A program made the position numbers and the translations under genes. A stretch of DNA of 22,789 nt from HKST-UBA85 sp035654775. GTDB lineage: Bacteria; Bacteroidota; Bacteroidia; Flavobacteriales; Flavobacteriaceae. The notes under the pieces were generated by a model. That model saw only the letters and a program-made list of their open reading frames with translations. It ran no database searches and was not told where the DNA came from. The DNA is taken from the NCBI GenBank assembly GCA_035654775.1, contig DASRWB010000003.1, forward strand, positions 1 to 22,789, read 5' to 3'. Below are positions 21,868 to 22,789 of this stretch, in pieces (within the stretch, counting starts at the first letter, position 1; every line of letters begins with the position of its first letter).

Positions 21868-22789
21868 TTATTTTGATTTTTTATTTTTCATGGCTAAGAA
21901 AACGGCTCCGGCAGCTATACCGCCTAATAGTAACATACTTACTGTACCAAATCCGGCGTGTTGCTTATCTGGAACCATGCCTAAATCATCATAAACATCA
22001 GAAGGGTTTATACCTGTTGAATCTCCATTAGGTAAAGATGTAATTTTAAATACTTCAATCTCAAATGTTGCATAATCAGGGTTATCATAATTAGCTCCGT
22101 AGGCATGTAACCCAATATCACCTTCATAGGTGTTTGGCTTATCCCCTACATCCCAAAATTTTGTTTCATAGGTTACTCTTTTTGAGTCTAATCTATACCC
22201 GCTTGCTATTAGTTGTGATACAAGTGTATCTCTTTCAGTTTTTACACGTTCATAAACTTCATTCCACCACTTTGCAAAAGATTTTAAGCCACTTCTACTG
22301 CATTCACTCCATTTATCCTCTGTGCTTGTACTCATGCAGGCTTTATCTCCTGCTTTTGCATATCGCATAATGTTTTGTAGCTGTGTTATGGCTTCTTGTG
22401 GATTATTAAAATCAACTAACAACATTTCACTTTCTACAAATGGCGATAAAATATTGTTGATTCTGTTTTTGACTTCATTAGGTGTGTATGTAGAGTTAAT
22501 GCAGCTAATTCCTTGGAATATATTACCAAAAAGATTATCTAAAAATCCTGTATCTACTATTGCATCAAAAAAACCACCCATTGCCACAGGTTGCTGATTG
22601 CAACTGCAAACATCGGGGCATCCCATAGCCGGTATTGGTGAGGCTAGACCGTGTATTGCTAATTTTGGTTCGTTCATAAAAACGTCGTCTTTTTTGGTAA
22701 ATGGTAGTTCGTTGTTATACTGTATGGTTCCGTCAATGATGTAGTAATTGCCACTTAAACTTCCTGTCTTTTGATTCACCGGAATTACT
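21868..22789 (-). CDS. Unrecognised accessory protein with Cys cluster and C-terminal membrane anchor (5' end may lie outside)
   Basis: The frame is open to the right edge. In-frame starts inside the window are a GTG at 22777-22779 (303 residues) and an ATG at 22675-22677 (MNEPKLAIHGLASPIPAMGC, 269 residues). After the second start comes a Cys cluster (GCPDVCSCNQQP), a Gly/Phe-rich stretch (GFFDAIVDTGFLDNLFGNIF) and a helical middle (EAITQLQNIMRYAKAGDKAC). A beta-looking segment follows (VTYETKFWDVGDKPNTYEGD, YATFEIEVFKI). One membrane helix near the C-terminus (VSMLLLGGIAAGAVFLA) precedes MKNKKSK. No signal peptide is visible. I recognise no family. A one-pass C-terminal anchor with a short basic tail is common among small proteins of bacterial viruses and plasmids, so a prophage-like origin is possible but unproven. 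Confidence 0.7.
   Translation of the reverse strand, partial: VIPVNQKTGSLSGNYYIIDGTIQYNNELPFTKKDDVFMNEPKLAIHGLASPIPAMGCPDVCSCNQQPVAMGGFFDAIVDTGFLDNLFGNIFQGISCINSTYTPNEVKNRINNILSPFVESEMLLVDFNNPQEAITQLQNIMRYAKAGDKACMSTSTEDKWSECSRSGLKSFAKWWNEVYERVKTERDTLVSQLIASGYRLDSKRVTYETKFWDVGDKPNTYEGDIGLHAYGANYDNPDYATFEIEVFKITSLPNGDSTGINPSDVYDDLGMVPDKQHAGFGTVSMLLLGGIAAGAVFLAMKNKKSK

Overview
The window comes from a Bacteroidota chromosome, most likely family Flavobacteriaceae. The support is low GC; secreted proteins with short signal peptides ending in AQ or SQ; C-terminal type IX secretion (T9SS) sorting domains; Bacteroidota-type promoters (TTTG, about 20 nt, TAnnTTTG); several GTG or TTG starts; and gene pairings common in this family (ribF-HTTM-serS, prs-rplY-pth).

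Layout. 1-255: 5' part of a DUF4199 membrane protein (minus). 497-996: a secreted PepSY-like protein whose signal peptide and body lie in different frames (2-nt shift), ended by a strong hairpin terminator. 997-1184: a regulatory-looking gap with four tandem 11-bp repeats and a nested inverted repeat. 1185-8219 (minus): a tight six-gene run read as TPR protein, DUF4286 protein, 16S rRNA dimethylase KsgA, Mg2+ transporter MgtE, D-2-hydroxyacid dehydrogenase and a TPR/transmembrane/helix-turn-helix regulator. 8220-8654: a gap holding one possible 43-residue secreted or membrane peptide. 8655-12250 (minus): serS, an HTTM/vitamin K-dependent gamma-carboxylase-like membrane protein, and ribF. 12384-18174 (plus): two tandem reprolysin-like (M12B-type) metalloproteases sharing a catalytic half but with different C-terminal modules, both ending in a T9SS sorting domain. 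18226-20551 (minus): pth, rplY (L25/Ctc) and prs. 20697-20778 (plus): tRNA-Leu(CAA).

The DNA right of the tRNA looks accessory: an unrecognised 112-residue protein, a candidate small RNA with its own consensus promoter and terminator-like end, dispersed TGTGGTG inverted repeats, and an unrecognised Cys-containing protein with a C-terminal membrane anchor. That protein's reading frame stays open for 59 codons past its TAA. No integrase, transposase or CRISPR array is visible.

Functionally the left and middle parts are mainly housekeeping: translation, Mg2+ uptake, flavin and PRPP synthesis. The least explained signals are the 11-bp repeat array between the regulator and the broken PepSY gene, the small RNA at 21.28 kb, the gamma-carboxylase homologue, and the right-hand accessory segment.
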